This document shows, in pieces, positions 46,966 through 55,660 of a stretch of DNA of 64,000 bases. Position 1 is the first letter of the stretch. Each line of letters begins with the position of its first letter. The DNA lies in contig JAEPOO010000002.1 of NCBI GenBank assembly GCA_017642855.1, positions 1-64,000 on the forward strand, read 5' to 3'. This stretch comes from Pseudomonadales bacterium (lineage in GTDB: Bacteria > Pseudomonadota > Gammaproteobacteria > Pseudomonadales > Azotimanducaceae). A model generated the notes under the pieces. That model was not told the origin of the DNA, made no database searches, and saw nothing but the letters and a program-made list of their open reading frames with translations. The position numbers and the translations under genes were made by a program.

Positions 46966-48105
46966 TTAGTCAGTGAGTGAATCGATGAAATGTTTCACAC
47001 GATCAAACCAACCGGTTTGTTGGGGGCGCTGCTTTTCATTCGTCTGTGCAGCAAATTCACGCAGCAGATCCTTCTGCTTGCCGGTGAGATTAACGGGTGT
47101 CTCGACAATCACTCGACAATAAAGATCGCCCGTACCACCGCCTCGCACCTGGGTGACGTTCACGCCTTTGCCGCGCAGTCTGAACTGCTTGCCGGTCTGG
47201 GTCTCAGAGGGGATTTTCAGGTTAACGCGACCATCCAGCGTCGGGACTTCCAGTTCACCTCCGAGCGCGGCGTCGACAAAGCTCACTGGCACATCGCAGT
47301 AAAGATGTTCGCCGTGGCGCTCAAAGATATCGTGATTCCGCACTTCAATCTGGACGTAAAGGTCACCGGACGGCCCACCCATGGAACCCGCTTCGCCCTG
47401 TCCTGCAAGCCGAATACGATCACCCGTATCGACACCAGGCGGCACTTTCACAGACAGCGTTTTCTGTTCCTGCACACGACCCTGGCCATGACAGGCAGGG
47501 CACGGTTCCGCGATGATTTTGCCGGCACCACCGCAGCTGGGACAGGTCTGCTGAATCGAGAAGATGCCCTGCCTGGCCGTAATCTGGCCCATGCCACCAC
47601 ACTGTGGGCATTCGATGGGCGTGGTGCCTTTTTTCGCACCACTGCCCAGACATTCCATACATTCAACCAGGGTCGGTACTTTGATTTTCGGATTACATCC
47701 TCGAACAGCTTCTTCAAGATCCAGAGTCAGCACATAACGCAGATCTGCCCCTCGTGAAGGACCGCCTCGACGCCCACCACTTCCAGCACCACCAAATATG
47801 TCGCCAAACACGTCTTCGAAAATAGAGCTGAAACTACCGCCAGCGCCACCGAAACCACCAAAACCACTGCCTGCTGAACCGTCGACCGCAGAGTGGCCGA
47901 ACTGGTCGTAGGCTTGTCGCTTCTCAGAATCCAGCAGCACTTCTGCCGCTTCACTGGCTTCTTTGAACTTTGATTCCGCGTCCGCATCATCAGGATTTCT
48001 GTCCGGGTGAAACTTCATGGCAAGACGGCGATACGCTTTCTTTATCGCCTGTTCTGACGCATCGCGTTCGACGCCCAGCACTTCGTAATAGTCTCTTTTT
48101 GCCAT
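46966..48105 (-). CDS. dnaJ: Chaperone protein DnaJ
   Basis: The Hsp40 co-chaperone of DnaK, 379 aa. The J-domain has the HPD motif ([11 protein letters not shown]). A Gly/Phe-rich linker follows near residue 80-110, and then four CxxCxGxG-type zinc repeats: [28 protein letters not shown] and CPACHGQGR. The C-terminal substrate domain is complete. A GAGA ribosome site lies 7 nt before the ATG. Confidence 0.98.
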   Translation of the reverse strand: MAKRDYYEVLGVERDASEQAIKKAYRRLAMKFHPDRNPDDADAESKFKEASEAAEVLLDSEKRQAYDQFGHSAVDGSAGSGFGGFGGAGGSFSSIFEDVFGDIFGGAGSGGRRGGPSRGADLRYVLTLDLEEAVRGCNPKIKVPTLVECMECLGSGAKKGTTPIECPQCGGMGQITARQGIFSIQQTCPSCGGAGKIIAEPCPACHGQGRVQEQKTLSVKVPPGVDTGDRIRLAGQGEAGSMGGPSGDLYVQIEVRNHDIFERHGEHLYCDVPVSFVDAALGGELEVPTLDGRVNLKIPSETQTGKQFRLRGKGVNVTQVRGGGTGDLYCRVIVETPVNLTGKQKDLLREFAAQTNEKQRPQQTGWFDRVKHFIDSLTD

Positions 48106-48157
48106 TTATTTTCTCAGTCTCTGTTTGTGCGATTCAGGGTCATGAAAGACCCCGACG

Positions 48158-48188
48158 CAGAAAAAGCGGAGGAACTCCGCTTTTTCTG
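48158..48188 (-). terminator. Strong hairpin between dnaK and dnaJ
   Basis: A 13-bp perfect stem CAGAAAAAGCGGA/TCCGCTTTTTCTG around a 5-nt loop in the 149-bp spacer. The T-stretch is inside the stem, so it may be an attenuator or processing site that lowers dnaJ expression relative to dnaK rather than a full terminator. Confidence 0.6.
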
Positions 48189-48254
48189 TGGCGTGCACGC
48201 CGAAGCGCGCGAGCCTTGGAAAAATGCAGGAAAGCCTCTTTCCAGTTTGTGGAC

Positions 48255-50183
48255 TTACTTGTCGTCCTTCACTTCTTCGAACTCAGCGTCAACGGCATCA
48301 GGATCACCACCGGCATCAGCGGTCGCTGCGCCTGGTTCAGCCTGGGCACCTGCGGCTTCCTGCTGGGCTTCCGCGTACATGCGTTGCGCCAGAGAAGAGC
48401 TTGCTTCAGTCAGTTTCTGCGTGCCCGTCTCAATCGCGTCCTTGTCATCACCTTTGAGTGCTTCTTCAAGTTCTGAAATCGCAGCTTCGATTGCCGTCTT
48501 TTCAGTCTCCTCGACTTTGTCCGCGGCTTCTTCCAGCGTCTTTCGAGTCGCATGAATCATACCGTCAGCCGTGTTGCGTGCCGCGACCAGTTCCTCGAAC
48601 TTTCGGTCTTCCTCTGCGTGAGATTCCGCATCCCGCACCATCTGATCGATTTCATCGTCCGACAGACCACTGGAAGCCTTAATCACGATCGACTGCTCCT
48701 TACCGGTCGCCTTGTCTTTCGCAGACACATTCAAAATACCGTTAGCATCCAGATCGAAGCTCACTTCAATCTGCGGTGTGCCACGAGGCGCCGGCGGTAT
48801 ATCTGCCAGGTCAAACTGACCCAGTGACTTATTCTGGCCTGCCTGCTTACGCTCACCCTGAAGGACATGGATCGTTACCGCTGGCTGGTTGTCTTCGGCG
48901 GTTGAAAACACCTGTGATTTCTGTGTCGGAATCGTTGTGTTTTTCTCGATGAGCGTGCTCATCACTCCACCCATCGTCTCAATACCCAGAGACAGCGGTG
49001 TGACATCCAGCAGAAGGACATCTTTGACATCACCTGCGAGCACGGCCGCTTGAATCGATGCACCGAGCGCTACTGCTTCATCGGGGTTCACATCTTTGCG
49101 AGTTTCTTTGCCGAAGAACTCTTTAACCTTAGTCTGGACCAGGGGCATACGCGTCTGACCGCCAACCAGGATGATATCGTCAACCTGAGAGACGCTGACA
49201 TCAGCGTCTTTCAGGGCCGTGCGAACCGGTTCCAGCGTTCTTTCAACCAGATCTTCGACTAAAGACTCCAGCTTCGCCTGAGTCACCTTAATCACAAGGT
49301 GCTTAGGACCCGTATTGTCTGCCGTGATATACGGCAGGTTCACTTCAGTTTGACCACTGGTCGACAGTTCGATCTTTGCTTTTTCCGCAGCTTCTTTCAG
49401 ACGCTGCAGGGCAAGTGGGTCATTGTGCAGATCCATACCGTGTTCTTTCTTGAACTCATCCGCCAGGTAGTCGATCAGGCGCAGATCAAAGTCTTCACCA
49501 CCGAGGAAGGTATCGCCGTTGGTGGAAAGCACTTCAAACTGCTTCTCGCCATCAACATCCGCAATTTCGATGATGGAAATATCAAAAGTACCGCCACCCA
49601 GGTCATAAACCGCGATGGTGGAATCACCGGTTGCTTTGTCCATGCCATAGGCAAGTGCTGCCGCAGTCGGCTCATTAATAATTCGCTTCACATCCAAACC
49701 AGCAATCTTGCCGGCGTCTTTGGTCGCCTGACGCTGAGAATCGTTGAAGTAGGCAGGCACCGTGATCACGGCTTCTGTCACGGCCTCGCCGAGGTAATCT
49801 TCTGCTGTCTTTTTCATCTTCGACAGCACCTGCGCAGAAATTTGCGGGGGTGCCATTTTTTCGCCTTTCACTTCAACCCAGGCGTCACCGTTGTCTGCCT
49901 TCGCGATGGTGTAGGGGACCATTTTAATGTCACGCTGCACGACATCGTCAGTGAACTGACGACCGATCAATCGCTTCACCGCAAACAGGGTGTTCTGCGG
50001 ATTCGTCACCGCCTGACGTTTTGCAGACTGGCCAACAAGCACCTCACCATCATCGGAATACCCCACGATAGAAGGTGTTGTGCGATCGCCTTCAGAATTC
50101 TCGATGATCTTCGGCTCATTACCTTCGAGCACGGCGACACACGAGTTCGTCGTACCAAGGTCAATTCCAATAATCTTGCCCAT
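48255..50183 (-). CDS. dnaK: Chaperone protein DnaK (Hsp70)
   Basis: 642 aa. The actin-like ATPase opens [50 protein letters not shown] and [15 protein letters not shown] are intact. The substrate-binding domain and lid follow, with a Gly/Ala-rich tail ending [14 protein letters not shown] Shine-Dalgarno is 8 nt before the ATG. It lies 100 bp after grpE. A TTGAAT-17-ATATAC pair within that gap could be a weak additional promoter. Confidence 0.98.
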   Translation of the reverse strand: MGKIIGIDLGTTNSCVAVLEGNEPKIIENSEGDRTTPSIVGYSDDGEVLVGQSAKRQAVTNPQNTLFAVKRLIGRQFTDDVVQRDIKMVPYTIAKADNGDAWVEVKGEKMAPPQISAQVLSKMKKTAEDYLGEAVTEAVITVPAYFNDSQRQATKDAGKIAGLDVKRIINEPTAAALAYGMDKATGDSTIAVYDLGGGTFDISIIEIADVDGEKQFEVLSTNGDTFLGGEDFDLRLIDYLADEFKKEHGMDLHNDPLALQRLKEAAEKAKIELSTSGQTEVNLPYITADNTGPKHLVIKVTQAKLESLVEDLVERTLEPVRTALKDADVSVSQVDDIILVGGQTRMPLVQTKVKEFFGKETRKDVNPDEAVALGASIQAAVLAGDVKDVLLLDVTPLSLGIETMGGVMSTLIEKNTTIPTQKSQVFSTAEDNQPAVTIHVLQGERKQAGQNKSLGQFDLADIPPAPRGTPQIEVSFDLDANGILNVSAKDKATGKEQSIVIKASSGLSDDEIDQMVRDAESHAEEDRKFEELVAARNTADGMIHATRKTLEEAADKVEETEKTAIEAAISELEEALKGDDKDAIETGTQKLTEASSSLAQRMYAEAQQEAAGAQAEPGAATADAGGDPDAVDAEFEEVKDDK

Positions 50184-50283
50184 GTTTGTTCTCCAGTTTT
50201 CACCACCCTTCAGATGATGCTCTTGTTAAGTCGTAACTTGTATATTGATGCTGTCCCAGGAAATTCAAGCGCCCGAGACGCGA

Positions 50284-50898
50284 TTAGCTGTCTTCTTCTG
50301 TCGCTGCCGGAGCTTTTGTCACCATGACCATAGCGGCACGGACCAATCGACCATTCAGTCGATACCCTTTCTGCACAACCGCAAACACGGAATTGGGTTC
50401 CATGTCCGGGTTTTCCACCATCGACATTGCCTGATGCTCATTCGGGTCAAACGGTTCACCCATCGGGTCAATGACCTCGATGCCCTCTTTGCCCAGCACA
50501 TCGACGAGCAGCTTGTGGCACAACCGGTTACCTTCAAGCATGGCATCGTCTTCGTTTTCCGATGCCTGCTCCGCGGCTTCCACGGCTTTTTCCATGCTGT
50601 CGACAACCGGCAGCAGGTTCTGCAGGAACTTTTCCAGCGCGAACTTATGCGCGTTTTCTACATCACGAGCCGTGCGACGCTGCATATTCTGCATTTCTGC
50701 TTCAGCGCGAAGTGCCGCATCTTTGTATTTTTCGACTTCCTCGAGGACTTTCTGCAAGCCTTCAGCCGCATTCTGTTCAGAATCCACAGCCTCTTCCTGG
50801 GACGCTTCATCTTCCTCAGGTTCCGGGATTTCTGTCGGATGCTCCTCGTGCTCCGCCTGCTCGTTTTCCGGGATCTTTTCTTCGTCTGGCAACGCCAT
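50284..50898 (-). CDS. grpE: Nucleotide exchange factor GrpE
   Basis: The DnaK ADP/ATP exchange factor, 204 aa. A long acidic N-terminus precedes the dimerizing helices (NMQRRTARDVENAHKFALEKFLQNLLPVVDSMEKA) and the beta domain with NEHQAMSMV and VVQKGYRLNGRLVRAAMVMV. A GAGGAG Shine-Dalgarno precedes the ATG and a sigma-32 promoter lies about 40 bp upstream. Confidence 0.97.
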   Translation of the reverse strand: MALPDEEKIPENEQAEHEEHPTEIPEPEEDEASQEEAVDSEQNAAEGLQKVLEEVEKYKDAALRAEAEMQNMQRRTARDVENAHKFALEKFLQNLLPVVDSMEKAVEAAEQASENEDDAMLEGNRLCHKLLVDVLGKEGIEVIDPMGEPFDPNEHQAMSMVENPDMEPNSVFAVVQKGYRLNGRLVRAAMVMVTKAPAATEEDS

Positions 50899-50939
50899 CT
50901 ATCGCTCCTCATTCCAGGCGAACTCAACTCGTTGAAGGT

Positions 50940-50968
50940 ATATGGGGTGCCCATTCCCTTCTTTCAAG
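50940..50968 (-). promoter_or_regulatory. Sigma-32 heat-shock promoter for grpE(-dnaK-dnaJ)
   Basis: On the minus strand a perfect CTTGAAA (forward TTTCAAG, 50962-50968), a 14-bp spacer and CCCCATAT (forward ATATGGGG, 50940-50947) match the sigma-32 consensus almost ideally. The predicted transcript start leaves a leader of about 35 nt before grpE. No CIRCE inverted repeat accompanies it although hrcA is next door. Confidence 0.9.
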
Positions 50969-51059
50969 GGTTCATCTATGGACGTCTACAAACAACGTTA
51001 CCCGGGGAACGGTTTGAGACCCCCTTCGATTCAGCCGAGTGACGCGCAAGGCTCCTTAT

Positions 51060-51186
51060 CTGGCGCTGAGGGGCTTCCTTATGTGGGTGCTGAGGGCTCT
51101 TACCTGGGCGCTGAGGGCTCTTACCTGGGCGCTGAGGGCTCTTACCTGGGCGCTGAGGGCTCTTACCTGGGCGCTGAGGCTCTATT
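51060..51186. repeat. 21-bp tandem repeats between hrcA and grpE
   Basis: Units with the core GGCGCTGAGG occur at 51062, 51086 (as GGTGCT), 51107, 51128, 51149 and 51170; the last four steps are exactly 21 bp and the units CTGGGCGCTGAGGGCTCTTA(C) are identical. The array begins 9 bp downstream of the hrcA stop. Because 21 is a multiple of three the plus strand is open and would read GAEGSYL repeats, but no start or ribosome site supports translation. Confidence 0.95.
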
Positions 51187-51194
51187 AAACGGGG

Positions 51195-52232
51195 CTAGCG
51201 ACGGTGTGTGTCCAGCGCCGCAGAAAGCAGCCGCGCGGTGGCGTCAACGATGGGGATGACCCGGTCATAAGCCATTCGCGTGGGTCCAATCACACCAAGA
51301 ACGCCCACCAGCTGACCTTCTACCTGATAAGGCGCCGTCACAACGGAGCACTCATCCAGGACTTCGTAGCCAGATTCATTACCAATAAACAGCTGAACAC
51401 CCTCAGATTCCATGCATCGGTCCAGCAGATGCAGGATATCTCCCTTCATCGAGATTGCTTCGAACAGCTGACGAATGTCCTCCAGCGCCTGATTCGTCTC
51501 CAGCAGGTTTTCCTGGCCCTTTACGACGAAATCATTGGTGCTTTCCGTCTCAAAAGCCTGATCAACAACCTCAAGTGTGGTCTGCATCAGCGAATTCATG
51601 CTCTCCCGGTCTGCTTTCATGGAAGACAGCAGTCGTTCGCGGATGCGACCCAGGGCTTCGCCTGCGAACTGGGCGTTCAAGAAGTTTGAGGCTTCCCTGA
51701 GCTGCACCTCTGAGTAGGCTTGCTTGGTATAGATAACCCGATTTTGTACCTCGTGATCATCTAGCACCAGTATCACCAGCACACGGTTTCCCTCGAGGCT
51801 CAGAAAGTCCAGGTGACGAAGGGTGACCTGATCGCGCTTGGGGATGGTCACTAGGCCAGCCATTCGGGTGAATTCAGAAAGAATACCCGAAGCTGATTCC
51901 ACCAGCTCTTTCGATGACATGTCCGGGTCCAAACCTCTGTTCAGATCAGACAGGTCAAACGTATCGATTTGCCCAACCTGGATCAGGCTATCCACAAAAA
52001 ATCGGTAACCCAACGCCGTTGGTACACGGCCAGCTGAGGTGTGTGGTGACCTGACAAAACCGAGATCCTCCAAGTCAGCCATAACATTCCGAACCGTGGC
52101 CGGGCTGACCTGAACCGCTGCAGCGTCAGCAAGCGTCTTCGAGCCAATAGGCTGTCCATCTGCGATGTACTGTTCAACCAGAGACTTCAGCAGGATCTTG
52201 GACTTCTCATTCAACTGTTCAGATTCAGCCAT
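51195..52232 (-). CDS. hrcA: Heat-inducible transcription repressor HrcA
   Basis: A repressor that binds the CIRCE operator with help from GroEL; 345 aa. The N-terminal winged helix has DGQPIGSKTLADAAAVQVSPATVRNVMADLEDLGFV and the wing SPHTSAGRVPTALGYRFFVD. The C-terminal GAF-like domain ends with VIGPTRMAYDRVIPIVDATARLLS. It is co-directional with grpE but separated from it by 296 bp holding the repeat array and the sigma-32 promoter. Its targets, probably groESL, are outside the window. Confidence 0.96.
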   Translation of the reverse strand: MAESEQLNEKSKILLKSLVEQYIADGQPIGSKTLADAAAVQVSPATVRNVMADLEDLGFVRSPHTSAGRVPTALGYRFFVDSLIQVGQIDTFDLSDLNRGLDPDMSSKELVESASGILSEFTRMAGLVTIPKRDQVTLRHLDFLSLEGNRVLVILVLDDHEVQNRVIYTKQAYSEVQLREASNFLNAQFAGEALGRIRERLLSSMKADRESMNSLMQTTLEVVDQAFETESTNDFVVKGQENLLETNQALEDIRQLFEAISMKGDILHLLDRCMESEGVQLFIGNESGYEVLDECSVVTAPYQVEGQLVGVLGVIGPTRMAYDRVIPIVDATARLLSAALDTHRR

Positions 52233-52345
52233 ACCAAAATACTAATTCAGCCTTCAGTAGACGACAATGGCTCAGGGTAATAACCGTCAATTTCAATTGC
52301 ACTGTCTGTTGGCCTCAAGGTTAAATGACCCCGGAGGATTTTTAT

Positions 52346-54004
52346 TTGCTCACTCATCTGTCCATCACTTCGCTAACCCTGGTTGACCAGCTAGAACTGG
52401 AATTCGACGCGGGCATGAGCGTTGTCACCGGTGAAACCGGCGCGGGCAAATCCATCCTCTTGGGCGCGCTGGGCCTCGCTCTGGGAGATCGTGCCGATTC
52501 GGGTCTCATTGCCCCGGGAGCAGGTAAAGCTGAAGTGAACGCGACCTTCGATTTGGCCAATCACGATCGCGCACTCGCCTGGTTGGCGGAACGCGAACTG
52601 CATGAAGGTTCGGAATGTATTCTTCGCCGTGTTGTTTCAAAAGATGGTCGTTCCCGAGCCTTTATCAACGGCAGCTCAATCAACCTCAGTGAATTAAAAA
52701 CACTGAGTGAAATGCTGTTAGACGTTCACAGCCAGCATGAACATCAGTCCCTTCTGAAAAAGGAAACGCATCGTCGACTCCTGGATGAATTCGGTGGTCT
52801 CGGTGATGTGGTCGCAGAGGTCAAAGAGAAATTTCAATCAGCACAAGGGATTCGCGACAAACTGGTTCAACGACGACAAGATGCTGAGGAAGAGAGCGCA
52901 AGAGTTCAGTTGCTCAGCTACCAGGCTGAGGAACTGGCCAACCTCGCCATCACAGCCGGAGAGACCAGAGCGCTGGAAACAGAGCAAAAACGGCTGAACT
53001 CAGCGGACGACATTCAATCGCGCCTGCAACAGGCATTGCAGATTTGCCAGGGAGATGAAGAACCAGGTGCTTCAGCACTCCTGTCCCGAGCACTCAGTCT
53101 TCTGGAGAACATCAATGATGAATCGCTTCAAACAGCCAAAGAAATGCTTGCGACAGCCAGCATCCAAATTGACGAAGCCATTCATGATCTCAGCAACGCA
53201 ACAGATAGATTTGCGGCCGACCCAGGGCGTCTGAACGAAGTTGAAAATCGATTAAGTCGAATCTACGAGGCTGCGCGCAAACATAAAGTGCAACCCGATG
53301 AACTGCCAGAACTGACCGAAAAGATTCAATCTGAACTCGACAACATCCTGAATGCAGAAGAACAACTCGCAGAATTAGACACTCAACTAGCAGCTGCGGA
53401 GCTTGCTTATACAACCATCGCAGAAAAGCTCTCTAGTGCCAGGGCAAAAACTGCCGATCTCCTGCAGTCTGAGGTCACCAACGCATTGCAGGACCTTGGT
53501 ATGAATGGCGCCGAGTTTACGGCACTGGTTGAGGCATCCGATCCGAACCTGCATGGCATCAATGACATCGAGTTTCAGATTGCGACCATACCTGGCAGCG
53601 AACCAGGGGCTTTATCTCGTATTGCCTCGGGCGGAGAACTCTCACGTATTTCCCTTGCGATACAGGTGATTACGGCAACATCTTCCAATACGCCAACACT
53701 GATTTTTGATGAGGTTGATGTTGGTGTCGGCGGTGCAACCGCTGAAGTGGTTGGCAATCTGCTACGAAAACTCGGTGCTACGGCGCAGATCGTCTGTGTC
53801 ACTCACCTACCCCAGGTCGCGGCGCAAGGACATCAACACTATGTGGTGAGCAAATCCACCAGTTCAGCCGGAGCAAGTACCACCGTCAGCCGCCTAACCG
53901 AAGAAGAAAAAGTTGATGAAATTGCCCGCATGCTGGGCGGCATCGAGAAGACGGACGAGTCAATGGCTCACGCCGAATCCATGCTCTCCTCACGCGGTTC
54001 TTAG
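52346..54004 (+). CDS. recN: DNA repair protein RecN
   Basis: An SMC-like ATPase for double-strand-break repair; 552 aa from the proposed start. Walker A is GETGAGKS near residue 32. A long coiled coil fills about 160-380. The ABC signature IASGGELSRISLA and Walker B LIFDEVDVGVGG follow. I choose the TTG at 52346-52348 because GGAGG ends 8 nt before it and homologues begin with LTHLSI; an ATG at 52325 would add seven residues. It is divergent from hrcA. No canonical LexA box (CTGT-N8-ACAG) is visible in the 92-bp gap, although recN is often SOS-controlled. Confidence 0.95.
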   Translation: MLTHLSITSLTLVDQLELEFDAGMSVVTGETGAGKSILLGALGLALGDRADSGLIAPGAGKAEVNATFDLANHDRALAWLAERELHEGSECILRRVVSKDGRSRAFINGSSINLSELKTLSEMLLDVHSQHEHQSLLKKETHRRLLDEFGGLGDVVAEVKEKFQSAQGIRDKLVQRRQDAEEESARVQLLSYQAEELANLAITAGETRALETEQKRLNSADDIQSRLQQALQICQGDEEPGASALLSRALSLLENINDESLQTAKEMLATASIQIDEAIHDLSNATDRFAADPGRLNEVENRLSRIYEAARKHKVQPDELPELTEKIQSELDNILNAEEQLAELDTQLAAAELAYTTIAEKLSSARAKTADLLQSEVTNALQDLGMNGAEFTALVEASDPNLHGINDIEFQIATIPGSEPGALSRIASGGELSRISLAIQVITATSSNTPTLIFDEVDVGVGGATAEVVGNLLRKLGATAQIVCVTHLPQVAAQGHQHYVVSKSTSSAGASTTVSRLTEEEKVDEIARMLGGIEKTDESMAHAESMLSSRGS

Positions 54005-54131
54005 TTTCCTGTTCAGCGCCGGCAACCGCGTTCATCATTGCTTCAGCGTCGGCAACTGAGTCATAATCTTTCACGCCACGTCGTCTTGACCAGGACTCGT
54101 GCACGTCCCGACCTATCTTAACGAGGCGCCA

Positions 54132-54539
54132 ATGGAGCAAAGCCAAGAATTACGCAAAGCTGGTCTCAAGATCACCTTGCCGAGACTCAAGATTCTCGAG
54201 ATCCTGGAGAATGAAAAGGATCGCCATATGAGCGCTGAGGATATTTACAAGTTGCTGATAGAGGCGTCAGAGGAAATCGGACTCGCCACCGTTTATCGCG
54301 TACTCACTCAATTTGAATCTGCGGGACTCGTGACCAGACACAACTTCGAAGGTGGTCATTCCGTTTTCGAGCTGGATCACGGTGTGCACCATGATCACAT
54401 GGTTGAAATCGAAACCGGTGAGGTCGTTGAGTTTGTCAGTGAAGAAATCGAGCGTCTTCAGCATGATATTGCTGAAAAACATGGTTTCGAACTGCTGGAT
54501 CACAATCTCGTACTGTATGTAAAGAAAAAGAAAGACTAA
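54132..54539 (+). CDS. fur: Ferric uptake regulator, cysteine-free
   Basis: The iron-responsive repressor, 135 aa. The winged helix reads RKAGLKITLPRLKILEIL...SAEDIYKLL...LATVYRVLTQFESAGLV. The regulatory metal ligands stay in the HHDHM cluster and the C-terminal HGFELLDHNLVLYV. The structural-zinc CxxC of E. coli Fur is replaced by MVEIETG and the protein contains no cysteine at all; Pseudomonas Fur also lacks the CxxC pair. The ATG at 54132 follows GAGG; an upstream frame adding eleven residues is unlikely. It lies between recN and bamE, as in Pseudomonas. Confidence 0.96.
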   Translation: MEQSQELRKAGLKITLPRLKILEILENEKDRHMSAEDIYKLLIEASEEIGLATVYRVLTQFESAGLVTRHNFEGGHSVFELDHGVHHDHMVEIETGEVVEFVSEEIERLQHDIAEKHGFELLDHNLVLYVKKKKD

Positions 54540-54568
54540 GGTACCTGTCCTAACCTTAAGCCCTGCAT

Positions 54569-54943
54569 ATGTTCCCTATTTCCCGCACCATCGTCGCTGT
54601 CCTGATTCTGGTTTTTATCGTCGGTTGCTCTTCATTTCGTTTTCCTGGCGTTCACCGAATCACGATTCAACAAGGCAACGTCATTACCCAGCAAATGATT
54701 GATAAGCTAAAGCCGGGTATGACTCGCAGTCAGGTCAGATTTGTACTTGGCAATGCTGTGATCGACGATCAACTCGATGAAGACCGCTGGGACTACGTCT
54801 ACAGCATCTCAATAGCTGGTGGCACGCCAATCAAGAAGGTGTTATCCGTCTATTTCCTGGAAGATCGTTTGAGCTACTTTGTCGGTGACTTTGTGCCTAC
54901 GGACGAATACGAAGATTTCGTGGAACAGGGTTCTCGCGGTTAA
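54569..54943 (+). CDS. bamE: Outer-membrane assembly lipoprotein BamE
   Basis: A component of the BAM complex that inserts outer-membrane beta barrels (SmpA/OmlA family), 124 aa. A lipoprotein signal with hydrophobic core VAVLILVFIVGC places the lipidated cysteine at residue 20. The family domain has NVITQQMIDKLKPGMTRSQVRFVLGNAV and DRWDYVYSI. It follows fur by 29 bp, and its end overlaps the convergent rnfH stop by 4 bp. Confidence 0.95.
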   Translation: MFPISRTIVAVLILVFIVGCSSFRFPGVHRITIQQGNVITQQMIDKLKPGMTRSQVRFVLGNAVIDDQLDEDRWDYVYSISIAGGTPIKKVLSVYFLEDRLSYFVGDFVPTDEYEDFVEQGSRG

Positions 54944-55236
54944 TCATTCCGACGGCGTTCTGCCCGACGTCGTCTTGCTTCTTTCGCATCCGCGATGAGC
55001 GGTCTGTAAATCTCAACGCGGTCACCATCTTTCAGCACCGTAGTGCCTGGTTTCTTTTCATACCAGATTCCTTTTTCCAGTGATGCGAAATCCACGTCAG
55101 GGTGTTTTGTTTGAATATCAGCCAATGCGATGGCGTCATCGATAGAAGCCCCTCTGGGCAGCGTCAGCTCTATGAGCTCCTGTTGGTTCGGTGTCGCATA
55201 GGCCACCGTGACTTTCAGCTGCGCCGTGTCACTCAT
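54940..55236 (-). CDS. rnfH: RnfH-family ubiquitin-like protein
   Basis: A small (98 aa) beta-grasp protein of unknown mechanism, conserved next to ratA. It has LKVTVAYATPNQQELIELTLPRGASIDDAI, the typical IWYEKKPGTTVLKDGDRVEIYRPLIADAKEARRRRAER ending (key motif G-DRVEIYRPL-ADPKE type). The ATG at 55234-55236 overlaps the ratA stop (ATGAGTGA); a longer open frame into ratA is not credible. Confidence 0.94.
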   Translation of the reverse strand: MSDTAQLKVTVAYATPNQQELIELTLPRGASIDDAIALADIQTKHPDVDFASLEKGIWYEKKPGTTVLKDGDRVEIYRPLIADAKEARRRRAERRRND

Positions 55237-55660
55237 AAACCTCAGCCGCCCGTTCACAGAATGCGTCCACCATTGTATCGGCGGCCTGACTGAACACCTT
55301 GCCGAACGTGGCGTTGAGCAGAGTTGAATTGAAATCAAACTTCAGATCCATCTCCGTCTTGCAGCCATCACCACCTAATTGACTGAACTGCCAACGTCCT
55401 TCCAGGCTCGAGAAAGGGCCATCAACCAGTGAGAGTCGAATGGACGAGGGCTCATCGAGCTGATTTCGGGTGGTGAAGCTGTGGCTGACGCCCGCTTTTG
55501 ACACTGTCAGCGTTGCCAGCATTTCCGACTCAGAGGATGCCAGCACCTGGCTTTCAGAGCACCAGGGAAGAAACTCCGGGTAAGAAGCCACATCATTCAC
55601 CAGATCGAACATCTGCTCTGCCGAGTAAGGCAGCAAGGCTGAGCGAGAAACCTTTTTCAA
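55229..55660 (-). CDS. ratA: Ribosome-associated toxin RatA / START-like protein
   Basis: A polyketide cyclase/START-fold protein, 144 aa, which is the family length when started at the TTG 55658-55660. In E. coli RatA has been reported to block 50S-30S association; homologues in other species resemble coenzyme Q-binding COQ10. Visible: VSRSALLPYSAEQMFDLVNDVASYPEFLPWC (key YPEFLPWC) and DGPFSSLEGRWQF. The TTG overlaps the stop of the upstream symporter (TTGA), implying translational coupling, and its own stop overlaps rnfH. Confidence 0.93.
   Translation of the reverse strand: MKKVSRSALLPYSAEQMFDLVNDVASYPEFLPWCSESQVLASSESEMLATLTVSKAGVSHSFTTRNQLDEPSSIRLSLVDGPFSSLEGRWQFSQLGGDGCKTEMDLKFDFNSTLLNATFGKVFSQAADTMVDAFCERAAEVYE

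Noticed and set aside
50184-50283. Second sigma-32 promoter before dnaK
   Set aside because: CTTGAAT is present near 50268 on the minus strand, but no CCCCAT-like -10 follows at 13-15 bp.
50942-51259. Plus-strand frame with GAEGSYL repeats
   Set aside because: The 21-bp period keeps the frame open by arithmetic; the frame lacks a Shine-Dalgarno sequence, overlaps the hrcA 3' end and the sigma-32 promoter, and matches no family.
52233-52345. LexA box before recN
   Set aside because: CTGT at 52305 is not followed by ACAG at the right distance; no other candidate was seen.
55237-55338. N-terminal extension of rnfH
   Set aside because: It is a frame-shifted reading of ratA; the ATG at 55234-55236 fits the family.
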